DNA from: Micromonospora chokoriensis
Lineage (GTDB): Bacteria; Actinomycetota; Actinomycetes; Mycobacteriales; Micromonosporaceae
Assembly: GCF_000718555.1 (NCBI RefSeq)
Contig: NZ_JOAN01000001.1
Span: 620,001 to 684,000 of the forward strand
Direction of reading: 5' to 3'
Length of the DNA: 64,000 nucleotides
The translations under genes were made by a program, and so were the position numbers. Below are positions 7,923 to 16,362 of the stretch, one piece after another. Position 1 is the stretch's first letter. Each line of letters opens with the position of its first letter. The notes beneath the pieces are model-generated. The model saw only the letters and a list, made by a program, of their open reading frames with translations, was not told where the DNA came from and made no database searches.

Positions 7923-8666
7923 ATGATGTCGATGGACGGGCTGAGCGACCTGTGGGACACGCTGTTCGGCGCGCAGCCGGACCCGCCCGCGCTGCTGGTG
8001 CTGATCACCGCTGCCGTCGCGCTGGTGGTGGTCTCCACCCGGCTGCCGTGGCGGATCGCCCGTAACGCCATCACCATCGCGCACGAGGGTGGGCACGCCC
8101 TGGTCGCCCTGCTGACCGGCCGCAAGCTGCACGGCATCCGGCTGCACTCGGACACGTCCGGGCTGACGCTCTCCGCCGGTCGCCCCACCGGGCCGGGAAT
8201 GATCCTCACCCTGCTCGCCGGCTATGTCGCGCCGCCGCTGGTCGGGCTGGCCGGCGCCTGGCTGCTCGGTGGCAACCGGATCACCCTGCTGCTCTGGGTG
8301 GCGGTGGCGCTGCTGCTGGCCATGCTCGTCATGATCCGCAACGCCTTCGGCGTGGTGTCGTTGCTGGTCACCGGGGCGCTGGTGTTCGCCGTCTCGTGGT
8401 ACGCGACGCCGCAGGTCCAGGCCGCGTTCGCGTACACCGGGGTGTGGTTCCTGCTGCTCGGCGGGGTGCGGCCGGTGGTCGAGCTGCAACGGCTGCGCTC
8501 GCGGGGCCGGATGCCCGCCTCCGACGCCGACCAACTCGCCGGGCTTACCCCGTTCCCGGCATTCTTCTGGGTGACGGTCTTCGCCCTGGTCAACCTGGTC
8601 GCCCTGATCACGGGCGCCCTGCTGCTGGCGGGCCCCATCCTCACCGACGCGGGCCTGACGCTCTGA
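7923..8666 (+). CDS. M50-like membrane metallopeptidase
   Basis: 247 residues and polytopic (about six hydrophobic segments). The zinc motif HEGGH (in ITIAHEGGHALVALLTG, near residue 56) lies in a membrane segment, as in M50 site-2-protease relatives. Further on, GVWFLLLGGVRPVVEL may hold the second metal ligand region. No PDZ domain is seen, so it resembles the short M50B-like proteins of unknown substrate in actinobacteria. TAGGCT lies about 8 bases before the ATG, consistent with leaderless expression. The gene 23 bases downstream runs the same way but has its own -10-like hexamer. Confidence 0.85.
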   Translation: MMSMDGLSDLWDTLFGAQPDPPALLVLITAAVALVVVSTRLPWRIARNAITIAHEGGHALVALLTGRKLHGIRLHSDTSGLTLSAGRPTGPGMILTLLAGYVAPPLVGLAGAWLLGGNRITLLLWVAVALLLAMLVMIRNAFGVVSLLVTGALVFAVSWYATPQVQAAFAYTGVWFLLLGGVRPVVELQRLRSRGRMPASDADQLAGLTPFPAFFWVTVFALVNLVALITGALLLAGPILTDAGLTL

Positions 8667-8689
8667 CCCCACCGGGGCAGAATGAGGCC

Positions 8690-9673
8690 ATGCGATACGT
8701 GATCGTTGGGGCGGGTGCGGTCGGCGGGACCATCGGCGTACGGCTGGCTCAGGCTGGCCGGGACGTGACCCTGGTGGCCCGGGGTGCTCATCTGGACGCG
8801 ATCCGCGCGCGGGGTCTGACCCTGCGGCAGCCCGACGGCGAGATCACCGCCCGGCTCGCCGCGGTGGACGGGCCCGGTGAGCGGCCGCTGCCGGCGGACA
8901 CCGTGCTGATCCTCACCGTGAAGTCGCAGGACACCGCCGCCGCGTTGGCCGCCTGGGTGGACGCGCCGGTGGTCGGTGGCGGCACGGCGGGCGAACGTCT
9001 GCCGCTGGTGACGGCGCAGAACGGGGTGGCCAACGAGCGGGCCGCGCTGCGGCTCTTCGCCGACGTGCACCCGGTCTGCGTCTGGCTACCGGCCACCTAC
9101 CTGGACCCGGGCGTGGTGGTCGCCAACGGGCACCCGCATCCCGGGATGCTCCACATCGGGCGGTATCCCGGGGGTGCCGACGACACCGACCGGGCGATCG
9201 CCGCCGACCTGAACGCCGCTGGCTTCGTCGCCCCGGTCCGCGCGGACGTGCTGCGCTGGAAGTACGGCAAGCTGCTCAGCAACCTCGGTAACGGCCTGCA
9301 GGCGCTGTTCGGCCGGGACATCCCGGACGCGCTGGTCGAGCGGGTACGCGCCGAGGGTGTCGCCGCGCTTGCCGCCGCCGGCATCGCGCACACCTCGCTT
9401 ACGGAGGAGAAGGCCGAACGCGGCGACCTGGTCGGGCAGCGCCCGGTCGACGGCGAGGCCCGTTTCGGGGGCTCCACCTGGCAGAGCCTGGCCCGGGGCA
9501 CCGGCTCGACCGAGGTCGACCACCTCAACGGGGAGATCGCGCTGCTCGGCCGGCTACACGACGTACCGACGCCGGCCAATGTCGCCGTGCAACAGGCCGT
9601 CCGCCGGGCGGTCCGGGAGCGGATCGCGGCCGGCACGTTCCCGCTCACCGAGTTGGAGAAGATGATCGCCTGA
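8690..9673 (+). CDS. Ketopantoate reductase family oxidoreductase (ApbA/PanE-like)
   Basis: 327 residues. A Rossmann N-terminus (MRYVIVGAGAVGGTIGVRLA) binds NADPH; ILTVKSQDT and VTAQNGVANE match the family's conserved Lys and Asn regions; KYGKLLSNLGNGLQAL lies in the helical C-terminal domain. The best-known member reduces 2-dehydropantoate to pantoate for CoA synthesis, but actinobacteria carry several paralogues, so the substrate is uncertain. CAGAAT ends 6 bases before the ATG. Confidence 0.88.
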   Translation: MRYVIVGAGAVGGTIGVRLAQAGRDVTLVARGAHLDAIRARGLTLRQPDGEITARLAAVDGPGERPLPADTVLILTVKSQDTAAALAAWVDAPVVGGGTAGERLPLVTAQNGVANERAALRLFADVHPVCVWLPATYLDPGVVVANGHPHPGMLHIGRYPGGADDTDRAIAADLNAAGFVAPVRADVLRWKYGKLLSNLGNGLQALFGRDIPDALVERVRAEGVAALAAAGIAHTSLTEEKAERGDLVGQRPVDGEARFGGSTWQSLARGTGSTEVDHLNGEIALLGRLHDVPTPANVAVQQAVRRAVRERIAAGTFPLTELEKMIA

Positions 9674-9735
9674 CCGGGGCAACCGGCGACCCCGCCCGGT
9701 GCGTGTTCCCAGCGACCGACACGGGGAGGTAGCGG

Positions 9736-10236
9736 GTGCCGGACGTTGACGGGTTCGACGAGTTCTACCGGGGGAGTCGGCAACGGCTGCTCGGGTTCGT
9801 CTACGCCCTGACCGGCGATCGTGGCGAGGCGCAGGACGCCGTGCAGGAGGCGTACGTCCGGGCGTGGCAGCGCTGGTCGACGATCAGCGGGTACGACGAC
9901 CCGGAGGCGTGGGTGCGGGTGGTGGCCAGCCGGATCGCGGTCAGCCGGTGGCGCAGCCTGCGTAGCCGGGCCCGCGCGTACCTGCGGCACGGGGCCACCG
10001 AGACCGTTCCCGGGCCGGGCACCGACACTGTCGCGGTGGTCGCCGCCCTGCGCCGGCTGCCCGAGGAGCAGCGCGTCGCCATCGCCCTGTACTACCTGGT
10101 CGGAATGCCGGTCGCCGACGTGGCGCGGGAGACCGCAGCCCCGGTGGGCACCGTCAAGGCCCGTCTCTCCCGGGGGCGCACTGCGCTTGCCGGCCTGCTC
10201 GCCGTCTCTGACCTGGAGGAGGCTACCGATGCGTGA
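9736..10236 (+). CDS. SigE-family (ECF-type) RNA polymerase sigma factor
   Basis: 166 residues. Region 2 (about 5-75: FDEFYRGSRQRLLGFVYALT, GEAQDAVQEAYVRAWQRW) recognises the -10 element. Region 4 (about 105-155: LRRLPEEQRVAIALYYLVG, VGTVKARLSRGR) recognises the -35 element through a helix-turn-helix. Length and motifs match the SigE-family group common in actinomycetes. The GTG at 9736 has GGGAGG upstream. Its 3' end overlaps the next gene by 8 bases, typical of sigma/anti-sigma pairs. Confidence 0.93.
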   Translation: MPDVDGFDEFYRGSRQRLLGFVYALTGDRGEAQDAVQEAYVRAWQRWSTISGYDDPEAWVRVVASRIAVSRWRSLRSRARAYLRHGATETVPGPGTDTVAVVAALRRLPEEQRVAIALYYLVGMPVADVARETAAPVGTVKARLSRGRTALAGLLAVSDLEEATDA

Positions 10237-11083
10237 CGACCTGACGTTCGTCGAACGGATCCAGCGGGAGCTGCGGGACGTGCGCTGGCTCGACCCGGAG
10301 GAGATTCGCTCCCGGGCACGCCGCCGCAGCCAGCGCAGAGTCGTGGTGGCTGCCGTCGTGCTGGCGCTTGCCGGGGTCTCCGCCGTGGCGGTCGCCGCGC
10401 CGAGGACGCCCCCGCCACCGGTTCAGCCGGCCGCCTCCGCCGGGCCCACCCGACACGAGATCACCACCGACGCCCTGTTGCAGCCGGCCGACCTGCCGCA
10501 GCAGGTCGATGTGCAGCTCAGCCAGTCGGGGCTGGGTGAGCCGGTCCTGCTGGATCACCTGCTCGGCGCTTGTCGGACGAGCCAGGGGCGCCCGGACGGC
10601 TGGCAGTACTCGATCCTGTCCCGTTCGCAGACCCTGGTGCCGAAGCGCGCTGGGGCGATCCTCGCCGAGTCGGATGGTCTGGTCACGCAGGGTCTCTTCC
10701 GGCTGACTCCGGACGCGGCCATCGAGCTTCTCGCCACCCTGGACGACCTGGTGGCCCCGTGCGCCGAGTGGAACAGCGTCGGAGACTACAAGGTGGGGGC
10801 CGCCACGGGCACCGGGGCGGCGCTGCACCGCTGGGCGGTGGTCCAGCGGGGCTTCGCCGGCGACGGGGCTGCGCTGCTGCGGCACACCGGTGCGCAGCCC
10901 GTCGACCAGAAGACGGGCGAGCCCGTCGGTGCGGCGCCCCGGCCGAGCAGCACGGCCGTAGTCCGGGTGGGCGATCTGATCACCGTGCTCAGTCTGGGGC
11001 AGGCCGGCACCGAGCTGGAACTGCGCAGCCTGGCGCAGGCCGCCGCCCGCCGGATGTGCGCCGCCGCCAACCCGGCCTGCTGA
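10229..11083 (+). CDS. Single-pass membrane protein, putative anti-sigma partner
   Basis: 284 residues. An N-terminal cytoplasmic segment of about 31 residues (DDLTFVERIQRELRDVRW, then a basic run) is followed by a membrane helix at about 33-52 and a large exported domain rich in Ala and Gly with three Cys. No anti-sigma zinc motif (HxxxCxxC) is seen, so regulation of the sigma factor is inferred only from the 8-base overlap and from topology. The ATG is preceded by GGAGGAGG inside the sigma gene, which secures the start. It could instead be a sensor lipoprotein-like protein of unrelated function. Confidence 0.7.
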   Translation: MRDDLTFVERIQRELRDVRWLDPEEIRSRARRRSQRRVVVAAVVLALAGVSAVAVAAPRTPPPPVQPAASAGPTRHEITTDALLQPADLPQQVDVQLSQSGLGEPVLLDHLLGACRTSQGRPDGWQYSILSRSQTLVPKRAGAILAESDGLVTQGLFRLTPDAAIELLATLDDLVAPCAEWNSVGDYKVGAATGTGAALHRWAVVQRGFAGDGAALLRHTGAQPVDQKTGEPVGAAPRPSSTAVVRVGDLITVLSLGQAGTELELRSLAQAAARRMCAAANPAC

Positions 11084-11087
11084 CCGC

Positions 11088-12671
11088 TCAGAGCGGGATG
11101 TTGCCGTGCTTCTTGGGCGGCAGGGTTTCCCTCTTGGTGCGCAGGACGCGCAGCGCCCGGACGATCTGGGTGCGCGTCTCGTGCGGCGGGATCACCGAGT
11201 CGATGTACCCGCGTTCGGCCGCCACGTACGGGTTGGCCAGGGTGTCCTCGTACTCGGCGATCTTCTCGGCCCGGACCGCCGCCGGGTCCTCGGCGCCGGC
11301 CAGCTCGGAGCGGTAGAGGATGTTCACCGCGCCTTGGGCGCCCATCACGGCGATCTGCGCGGTCGGCCACGCGAAGTTCAGGTCCGCGCCGAGGTGCTTG
11401 GAGCCCATCACGTCGTACGCCCCGCCGTACGCCTTGCGGGTGATCACGGTGACCTTGGGGACGGTCGCCTCGGCGTACGCGTAGATGAGCTTGGCGCCCC
11501 GGCGGATGATCCCGTCCCACTCCTGACCGGTGCCGGGCAGGAAACCGGGAACGTCCACGAAGGTCAGCACCGGGATGTTGAACGCGTCGCAGGTGCGGAC
11601 GAACCGGGCGGCCTTCTCCGAGGCGGCGATGTCCAGGGTGCCGGCGAAGTGCATCGGCTGGTTGGCCACCACGCCGACCGGGCGTCCCTCGACCCGGCCG
11701 TAGCCGACCACGATGTTCTGCGCGTAAAGCGGCTGGACCTCCAGGAACTCCCCGTCGTCGAGGACGTGCTCGATGACCCGGTGGATGTCGTACGGCTGGT
11801 TGGCCGAGTCCGGGATCAGGGTGTCCAGTTCCCGGTCCTCGTCGCTGATCGCCAGGTCGGCGGGGGCCTCGAAGACAACCGGCTCGTCGAGGTTGTTCGA
11901 CGGCAGGTACGACAGCAGCGCCTTGACGTAGTCGACCGCGTCCTCCTCGTCGCTGGCGAGGTAGTGCGCGTTGCCGCTGCGGGAGTTGTGCGTACGCGCG
12001 CCGCCCAGCTCCTCCATGCCGACGTCCTCGCCGGTCACCGTCTTGATCACGTCGGGGCCGGTGATGAACATGTGCGAGGTCTGGTCGACCATCACGGTGA
12101 AGTCGGTGACCGCCGGGGAGTAGACCGCGCCGCCGGCGCAGGGCCCCATCACCAGCGAGATCTGCGGGATGACGCCGGAGGCCCGCACGTTGCGGAAGAA
12201 GATCTCGCCGTAGAGGCCGAGCGAGACGACGCCCTCCTGGATGCGCGCGCCGCCGGAGTCGTTGATGCCGACCACCGGGCAGCCGATCTTCATGGCCAGG
12301 TCCATCACCTTGACGATCTTCTCGCCGAAGACCTCGCCGAGCGAGCCACCGAAGACCGTGAAGTCCTGCGCGAAGACACACACCTGTCGGCCGTCGACAG
12401 TGCCGTAGCCGGTGACCACGCCGTCGCCGTACGGGCGGTTGCGCTCCAGCCCGAAGGCCGTGGACCGGTGCCGGGCCAGCTCGTCGAGCTCGACGAAGGA
12501 GCCCTCGTCGAGCAGCATTTCGATCCGCTCGCGGGCGGTCTTCTTGCCGCGCGCGTGCTGCTTCTCGACCGCGCGGGCCGACCCGGCGTGCACCGCCTCG
12601 TCGACCCGGCGCTCCAGGTCCGCCAGCTTGCCCGCAGTGCTGTGGATGTTGGTCCCGGCATCGGTAGTCAC
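11088..12671 (-). CDS. accD: Acyl-CoA carboxylase carboxyltransferase (beta) subunit
   Basis: 527 residues, the usual size for actinobacterial AccD/PccB. It transfers CO2 from carboxybiotin to acetyl- or propionyl-CoA. The N-terminal half holds the acyl-CoA side ([12 protein letters not shown], oxyanion region); the C-terminal half holds the biotin side ([20 protein letters not shown] and [14 protein letters not shown]). It ends [14 protein letters not shown], the conserved tail. TATATT lies 6 bases before the GTG start, a near-ideal -10 for a leaderless mRNA. It is divergent from birA, the ligase that biotinylates the partner alpha subunit, which is not in this window. Confidence 0.97.
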   Translation of the reverse strand: MTTDAGTNIHSTAGKLADLERRVDEAVHAGSARAVEKQHARGKKTARERIEMLLDEGSFVELDELARHRSTAFGLERNRPYGDGVVTGYGTVDGRQVCVFAQDFTVFGGSLGEVFGEKIVKVMDLAMKIGCPVVGINDSGGARIQEGVVSLGLYGEIFFRNVRASGVIPQISLVMGPCAGGAVYSPAVTDFTVMVDQTSHMFITGPDVIKTVTGEDVGMEELGGARTHNSRSGNAHYLASDEEDAVDYVKALLSYLPSNNLDEPVVFEAPADLAISDEDRELDTLIPDSANQPYDIHRVIEHVLDDGEFLEVQPLYAQNIVVGYGRVEGRPVGVVANQPMHFAGTLDIAASEKAARFVRTCDAFNIPVLTFVDVPGFLPGTGQEWDGIIRRGAKLIYAYAEATVPKVTVITRKAYGGAYDVMGSKHLGADLNFAWPTAQIAVMGAQGAVNILYRSELAGAEDPAAVRAEKIAEYEDTLANPYVAAERGYIDSVIPPHETRTQIVRALRVLRTKRETLPPKKHGNIPL

Positions 12672-12755
12672 CCAGGGAATATAACGATGGTTCAGGTGGG
12701 TGCCGCTGTGCAGTACGCCTCAGTGTCGACCGGAGCACCGCCGTAGGCTGGCGGA
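12672..12755. promoter_or_regulatory. Divergent accD/birA promoters
   Basis: Within 84 bases there are two outward -10-like hexamers: TATATT 6 bases before the accD GTG (reverse strand) and TAGGCT 6 bases before the birA ATG (forward). Both genes lack a ribosome site upstream, so both are likely leaderless. Confidence 0.6.
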
Positions 12756-13631
12756 ATGTCGGGCTCCCCGTACACCGATCTGGACCGGCCGCCACTGTCG
12801 GCGGCCCGGCTGCGCCGCGCGTTGATCGCGCCGACCGGGCCGTGGGCCCGGCTGGAGCTGCGTGCCGAGACTGGCTCCACCAACGCCGACGTGGCCGAGG
12901 CCGCGCGGGCCGGTGAACCCGAGGGCCTGGTCGTGGTCGCCGAGCGGCAAACCGCGGGGCGTGGCCGGCGCGGTCGGATCTGGCAGTCGCCGCCGCGGGC
13001 CGGCATCGCGACGAGCGTGCTGCTGCGGCCCGGCGACGCCGTGCCGGACCGCGGCTGGCTGCCGGCGACACCCACGGGGTACGGGTGGCTGCCGTTGCTG
13101 GCCGGCGTGGCGCTGGTCGAGGCGGTGGCCCGGCTGGCCGAGCTGGAGGCCACCCTGAAGTGGCCGAACGACCTGCTGATCGGCGACGCGAAATGCGCGG
13201 GCGTGCTGGCCGAGGCGGTGCCCGGGCGCTCGCCGGACCAACCGCCGGCCATCGTGCTGGGCATCGGGCTCAACGTGACGTTGCGCGCCGACGAGCTGCC
13301 GGTGAATCCGACCGGGCTGCCGGCCACTTCGCTTCAGCTGGCCGGCGCGGTGGCCACCGATCGGGATCCGCTGCTGCGGGCGCTGCTGCGGGCGGTCGCC
13401 GACTGGTACGACAGGTGGCGCGACGCGGGCGGCGACGCGGTGGCCAGCGGCCTGCGCGACGCCTACCTGGCGGCCTGCGCGACGGTCGGGCGTGAGGTGC
13501 GCGTCCTGCTGCCAAACGGCGAGTCCCTGACCGGCACGGCCACCGGCGTGGACCCGGACGGCCAACTGATTGTCGCTACCCCGACAGGCGATCGGACCTT
13601 GGCCGCCGGCGACGTCCTGCACCTGCGCTGA
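12756..13631 (+). CDS. birA: Biotin--[acetyl-CoA carboxylase] ligase
   Basis: 291 residues. It activates biotin with ATP and attaches it to the carboxylase alpha subunit. The catalytic domain shows TGSTNADV, the biotinyl-AMP loop GRGRRGRIW, KWPNDLL with the catalytic-region Lys, and GIGLNV; a small C-terminal domain (about 245-291, VLLPNGESLTGTATGVDPDG) follows. There is no N-terminal helix-turn-helix, so it is a class I ligase that cannot act as the biotin repressor. Its divergent position next to accD fits its role. Confidence 0.95.
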   Translation: MSGSPYTDLDRPPLSAARLRRALIAPTGPWARLELRAETGSTNADVAEAARAGEPEGLVVVAERQTAGRGRRGRIWQSPPRAGIATSVLLRPGDAVPDRGWLPATPTGYGWLPLLAGVALVEAVARLAELEATLKWPNDLLIGDAKCAGVLAEAVPGRSPDQPPAIVLGIGLNVTLRADELPVNPTGLPATSLQLAGAVATDRDPLLRALLRAVADWYDRWRDAGGDAVASGLRDAYLAACATVGREVRVLLPNGESLTGTATGVDPDGQLIVATPTGDRTLAAGDVLHLR

Positions 13632-13804
13632 CCTGCTCTTTCGCGGTCTTGCCGTTGGCGTGTCGGACGGAACGGGCGAAGGACGGGGCCCGGCCGGCGA
13701 GTTGCAAGATCAAGAAGAGTCGGGTGGGGCCGCGTGGCGGATGTTGTGGTGGAGGTTGGGGGGTTTACCGTCTGCGCGTCGAGAAAATGGCGTTGGAGGT
13801 TCCT

Positions 13805-14377
13805 GTGGCGTTTCCTGAAGACGTGCTCACCGAGGACGAGCACGTCGTGCTGCACCTACACCCGCACTGGAAGGCGTTGATCCAGCCGATCGCGGTGCTG
13901 GTGCTGGCCGTCGCCGCGGTGGTGGTCGGCGTGCTCCTGCTGCCCGAGAGTGGCGGCGGTTCGATCGCGCTGGCCGTGATCGGGGCGATCGCCCTGGTCG
14001 CAGTGTTCTGGCTCGGTCTGTGGCCGTTCCTGGTCTGGCGCACCACGCATTACCTGTTCACCAACGAGCGAGTGCTGCTCCAGCAGGGTGTCTTCTCCCG
14101 GGACCGGCGGGATCTCCCGCTCTCCCGGGTCAACGACCACTCGATGAATCAGCACTTCATCGAGCGCATGCTCGGCTGTGGGACGCTCACCATCGAGTCG
14201 GCCGGCGAGCGCGGCCAGTCGGTGCTCAAGGACGTGCCGGACGTCGGAAAGGTGCAGACCACCCTGTACGAGCTGGTCGAGGCACAGCACGACAAGCACT
14301 CGCTGGGCGATGGGGAGATGCGCGACATGCTCGCCGACATGCAGGACGGCAAGCCGCTGCGCGACACCACTGCCTGA
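13805..14377 (+). CDS. PH domain-containing membrane protein (bPH2)
   Basis: 190 residues. Two membrane helices (about 24-45 and 52-75) precede a bacterial PH domain (about 78-160) containing TTHYLFTNERVLLQQGVFSR and the basic run RRDLPLSRVND. The start is the GTG with GGAGG 5 bases upstream (13795-13799), giving VAFPEDVLTEDEHVVLHLHP, the usual beginning of this actinobacterial family; an in-frame ATG at 13787 is less well placed. Function is unknown. A strong hairpin terminator follows. Confidence 0.88.
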   Translation: MAFPEDVLTEDEHVVLHLHPHWKALIQPIAVLVLAVAAVVVGVLLLPESGGGSIALAVIGAIALVAVFWLGLWPFLVWRTTHYLFTNERVLLQQGVFSRDRRDLPLSRVNDHSMNQHFIERMLGCGTLTIESAGERGQSVLKDVPDVGKVQTTLYELVEAQHDKHSLGDGEMRDMLADMQDGKPLRDTTA

Positions 14378-14390
14378 TCCGGACCGATCG

Positions 14391-14424
14391 TGACCCGCCC
14401 CTGCCGCTGTGTCGGGGCGGGTCA
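14391..14424. terminator. Bidirectional hairpin terminator
   Basis: TGACCCGCCCC (14391-14401) pairs with GGGGCGGGTCA (14414-14424), an 11-bp stem with a 12-base loop, followed by a T-rich stretch (TCGTTTTGTT). It lies between the convergent PH-domain and MaoC genes. Confidence 0.8.
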
Positions 14425-15027
14425 GTCGTTTTGTTGGGCCCCGGGTGGGCCGCTGATCTCCACCGGGCCGCCGTCGGACGCCTCGGCCGGGCCGCCTTCG
14501 GGTTGGTCCGCGTCGGCCGGAGCGGCTTCGGCCGGTCGTACGGCGAACCAGCCCCGGAAGCGGGTCCGCAGCACCTCCTGCTCGGGCCGGTCGTCCGGGC
14601 CGAGGCGCAGCATGGTGCCGGTGAGGCTGACGGTGCCGAGCCCGGGGCGGGCGGTCGACGGTCGGGCGCCCATGACGTCGACCCGGACCGCGAGTCGGTC
14701 GCCGGCCCGAACCGGGGCGAGCCAGCGCAGCTCCTCCAAGCCAGGGGAGGCGTCCGCGGCAGCCCGGGACAGCAGATGGTCGACGTACGCGCGCATGAAC
14801 AGGCTGACGGTGTAGAAGCCGCTGGCGATCAAGCCGCCATGCCGGCTCGCCCCGGCCAGGTCGGGGTCGACGTGGTACCACTGCGGGTCGAAGCGGCGGG
14901 CGAAGGCGACCATCTCGTCGCCATCCACGGTGACCACGCCGAGGTCAACGGTGAGCCCCGGAACGAGATCCTCGAAGAACAGCTCGGCCGGGCGCCCCGT
15001 GCCGGAGCGGGCCTCGGGTGCCGTCAC
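14422..15027 (-). CDS. MaoC family dehydratase
   Basis: 201 residues with a hot-dog fold as in R-specific enoyl-CoA hydratases. FFEDLVPG opens the domain; DPQWYHVDPDLA and HGGLIASGFYTVSLFMRAY match the hydratase active-site region, though the first conserved Asp/His pattern is only partly typical, so the substrate is open. The C-terminus is an Ala/Pro/Gly-rich acidic tail. The GTG start overlaps the upstream GtrA gene's stop (GTGA), so the two are translationally coupled, an odd pairing of functions. Confidence 0.85.
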   Translation of the reverse strand: MTAPEARSGTGRPAELFFEDLVPGLTVDLGVVTVDGDEMVAFARRFDPQWYHVDPDLAGASRHGGLIASGFYTVSLFMRAYVDHLLSRAAADASPGLEELRWLAPVRAGDRLAVRVDVMGARPSTARPGLGTVSLTGTMLRLGPDDRPEQEVLRTRFRGWFAVRPAEAAPADADQPEGGPAEASDGGPVEISGPPGAQQND

Positions 15028-15734
15028 CGGCGGGGTGCGCGACGGGTGCTGAGGTGCAGCTCCGCGGCGAGTTCCGCGTCCAGGTCGGCGGCGGGGCTGA
15101 CGCTCAGTCGCGGGGGCCGCCCCTGAGTGGGTGTGCCGGGCGGGGAGTCGACGCGTTGTGCGGACTCCGCCTCCTCCAGCTCGGACACGGATTCCGCCAA
15201 CTCGGCGACCGGGTCCAACTCCGCCACGTTGTCCCACTCGTCGCGGGGAATGCTGTGCCAGGTGGATTCGGTCTTCGCGGCCTCGTCGTCCTCGACCGGT
15301 ACGACGGGTTGGAAGACGAAGGTTCGGTACGACCAGAACCGGAACAGCGTGGCCAGCATGACGCCGACGGTCTTGGCCAGGTTCAGTGCCAGCAGGCCGT
15401 GGACGCCGAGACCGTATTTGGCCGCCGCCACGGCACCCAGCTCAATGATCAGGCCAGCGCCGTTGAACAGGAAAAACAGGATGTATTCCCGGCGGAGTGC
15501 CGACTTCGGGCGATCGCGGTACGTCCAGTGCCGGTTCATCAGGTACGACGTGATCGTGGCGACGATGGTCGCGATCACGGTCGCCTTCAACTGACCGTTG
15601 ACGAAAACGGTCAGTGCAAGGGCATTGAACACCGCGTAATTGATGACGGTGTTGATGCCGCCGACGATGCCGAACTTGAGCGCCTCGTGGATGAACTTCT
15701 GCCAGCGCTCAGGCAGCAGGCGGACAAGACGCAT
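15024..15734 (-). CDS. GtrA family membrane protein
   Basis: 236 residues. A GtrA domain of four membrane helices (about 14-135) carries KFGIVGGINTVINYAVFNAL, MNRHWTYR and LFRFWSYRTFVF, all family signatures. The C-terminal 90 residues are a cytoplasmic acidic tail unusual for the family. GtrA proteins are thought to flip or help transfer lipid-linked sugars in cell-surface polysaccharide synthesis. The ATG at 15732-15734 has TAAGGT 7 bases upstream (leaderless type); a longer in-frame ORF upstream is less likely. A paralogue lies immediately upstream. Confidence 0.9.
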   Translation of the reverse strand: MRLVRLLPERWQKFIHEALKFGIVGGINTVINYAVFNALALTVFVNGQLKATVIATIVATITSYLMNRHWTYRDRPKSALRREYILFFLFNGAGLIIELGAVAAAKYGLGVHGLLALNLAKTVGVMLATLFRFWSYRTFVFQPVVPVEDDEAAKTESTWHSIPRDEWDNVAELDPVAELAESVSELEEAESAQRVDSPPGTPTQGRPPRLSVSPAADLDAELAAELHLSTRRAPRR

Positions 15735-15810
15735 GCGAAACACCTTAGGGCAGTGGGTACGGCCGGACATCACCGGCCGAACGAGATGGGCGGCAGGTCA
15801 CGCCCCCTGA

Positions 15811-16362
15811 TCAGGGTCGCGCCCCGGGGTCAGGGTCAGGCTTCACCTGCGGAAGGGTCGGGTTTCCCGCTTCGACGAAGACGAACCGCCGGTAGGACCA
15901 GAATCGGAACAGCGTGCCGAGGCCCGTGCCCACGATGTAGCTGGCGAGGTTGTCCGCCAGGCGGGTCTGGAACACAGCCGGCCAGATGCTGCCAAGCCCG
16001 TAGCGGCTGAGCGCGAGGCAGGCCACCGCGATGCCGAGCCCGACCGCGTTGAAGAAGAAGAAGAGCGCGTACTCGCGGGCCGGGTTGCTGCGCTGGCGGT
16101 GCCGCCAGGTCCAGAACCGGTTGCCCACGAAGGCGATGGAGGCAGCGATCACGGTGGAGATCGTCTTCGCCGTCAACTCTTCGACGCCGCGACTGCTCGT
16201 CAGGTAGTTGAAGAGCGCGAAGTCGATGAGGAAGGCGATCCCGCCCACGGTGGCGAACTTGCTCAACTCGCGGACGAGGTGACCGAATCGGTCCAGCAGT
16301 GTGCCGACGAGACCCTGTCGGGTCTGCCGGGGACCCGGTTCCCCGGTCATCGTGGCGGCCAC
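15811..16362 (-). CDS. GtrA family membrane protein (second copy)
   Basis: 183 residues, four membrane helices in the order seen in GtrA proteins. It has KFATVGGIAFLIDFALFNYL, GNRFWTWRHR and TLFRFWSYRRFVFV, paralogous to the downstream gene but without the long acidic tail. The start is a GTG with TAGGCT 6 bases upstream on the reverse strand. Two GtrA genes in tandem may supply different glycosyltransferases or form a heteromer; no glycosyltransferase gene is adjacent. Confidence 0.9.
   Translation of the reverse strand: MAATMTGEPGPRQTRQGLVGTLLDRFGHLVRELSKFATVGGIAFLIDFALFNYLTSSRGVEELTAKTISTVIAASIAFVGNRFWTWRHRQRSNPAREYALFFFFNAVGLGIAVACLALSRYGLGSIWPAVFQTRLADNLASYIVGTGLGTLFRFWSYRRFVFVEAGNPTLPQVKPDPDPGARP

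Noticed and set aside
10229..11083. Zinc-dependent anti-sigma factor annotation
   Set aside because: No HxxxCxxC motif and too short a cytoplasmic segment; kept only as a putative partner by context.
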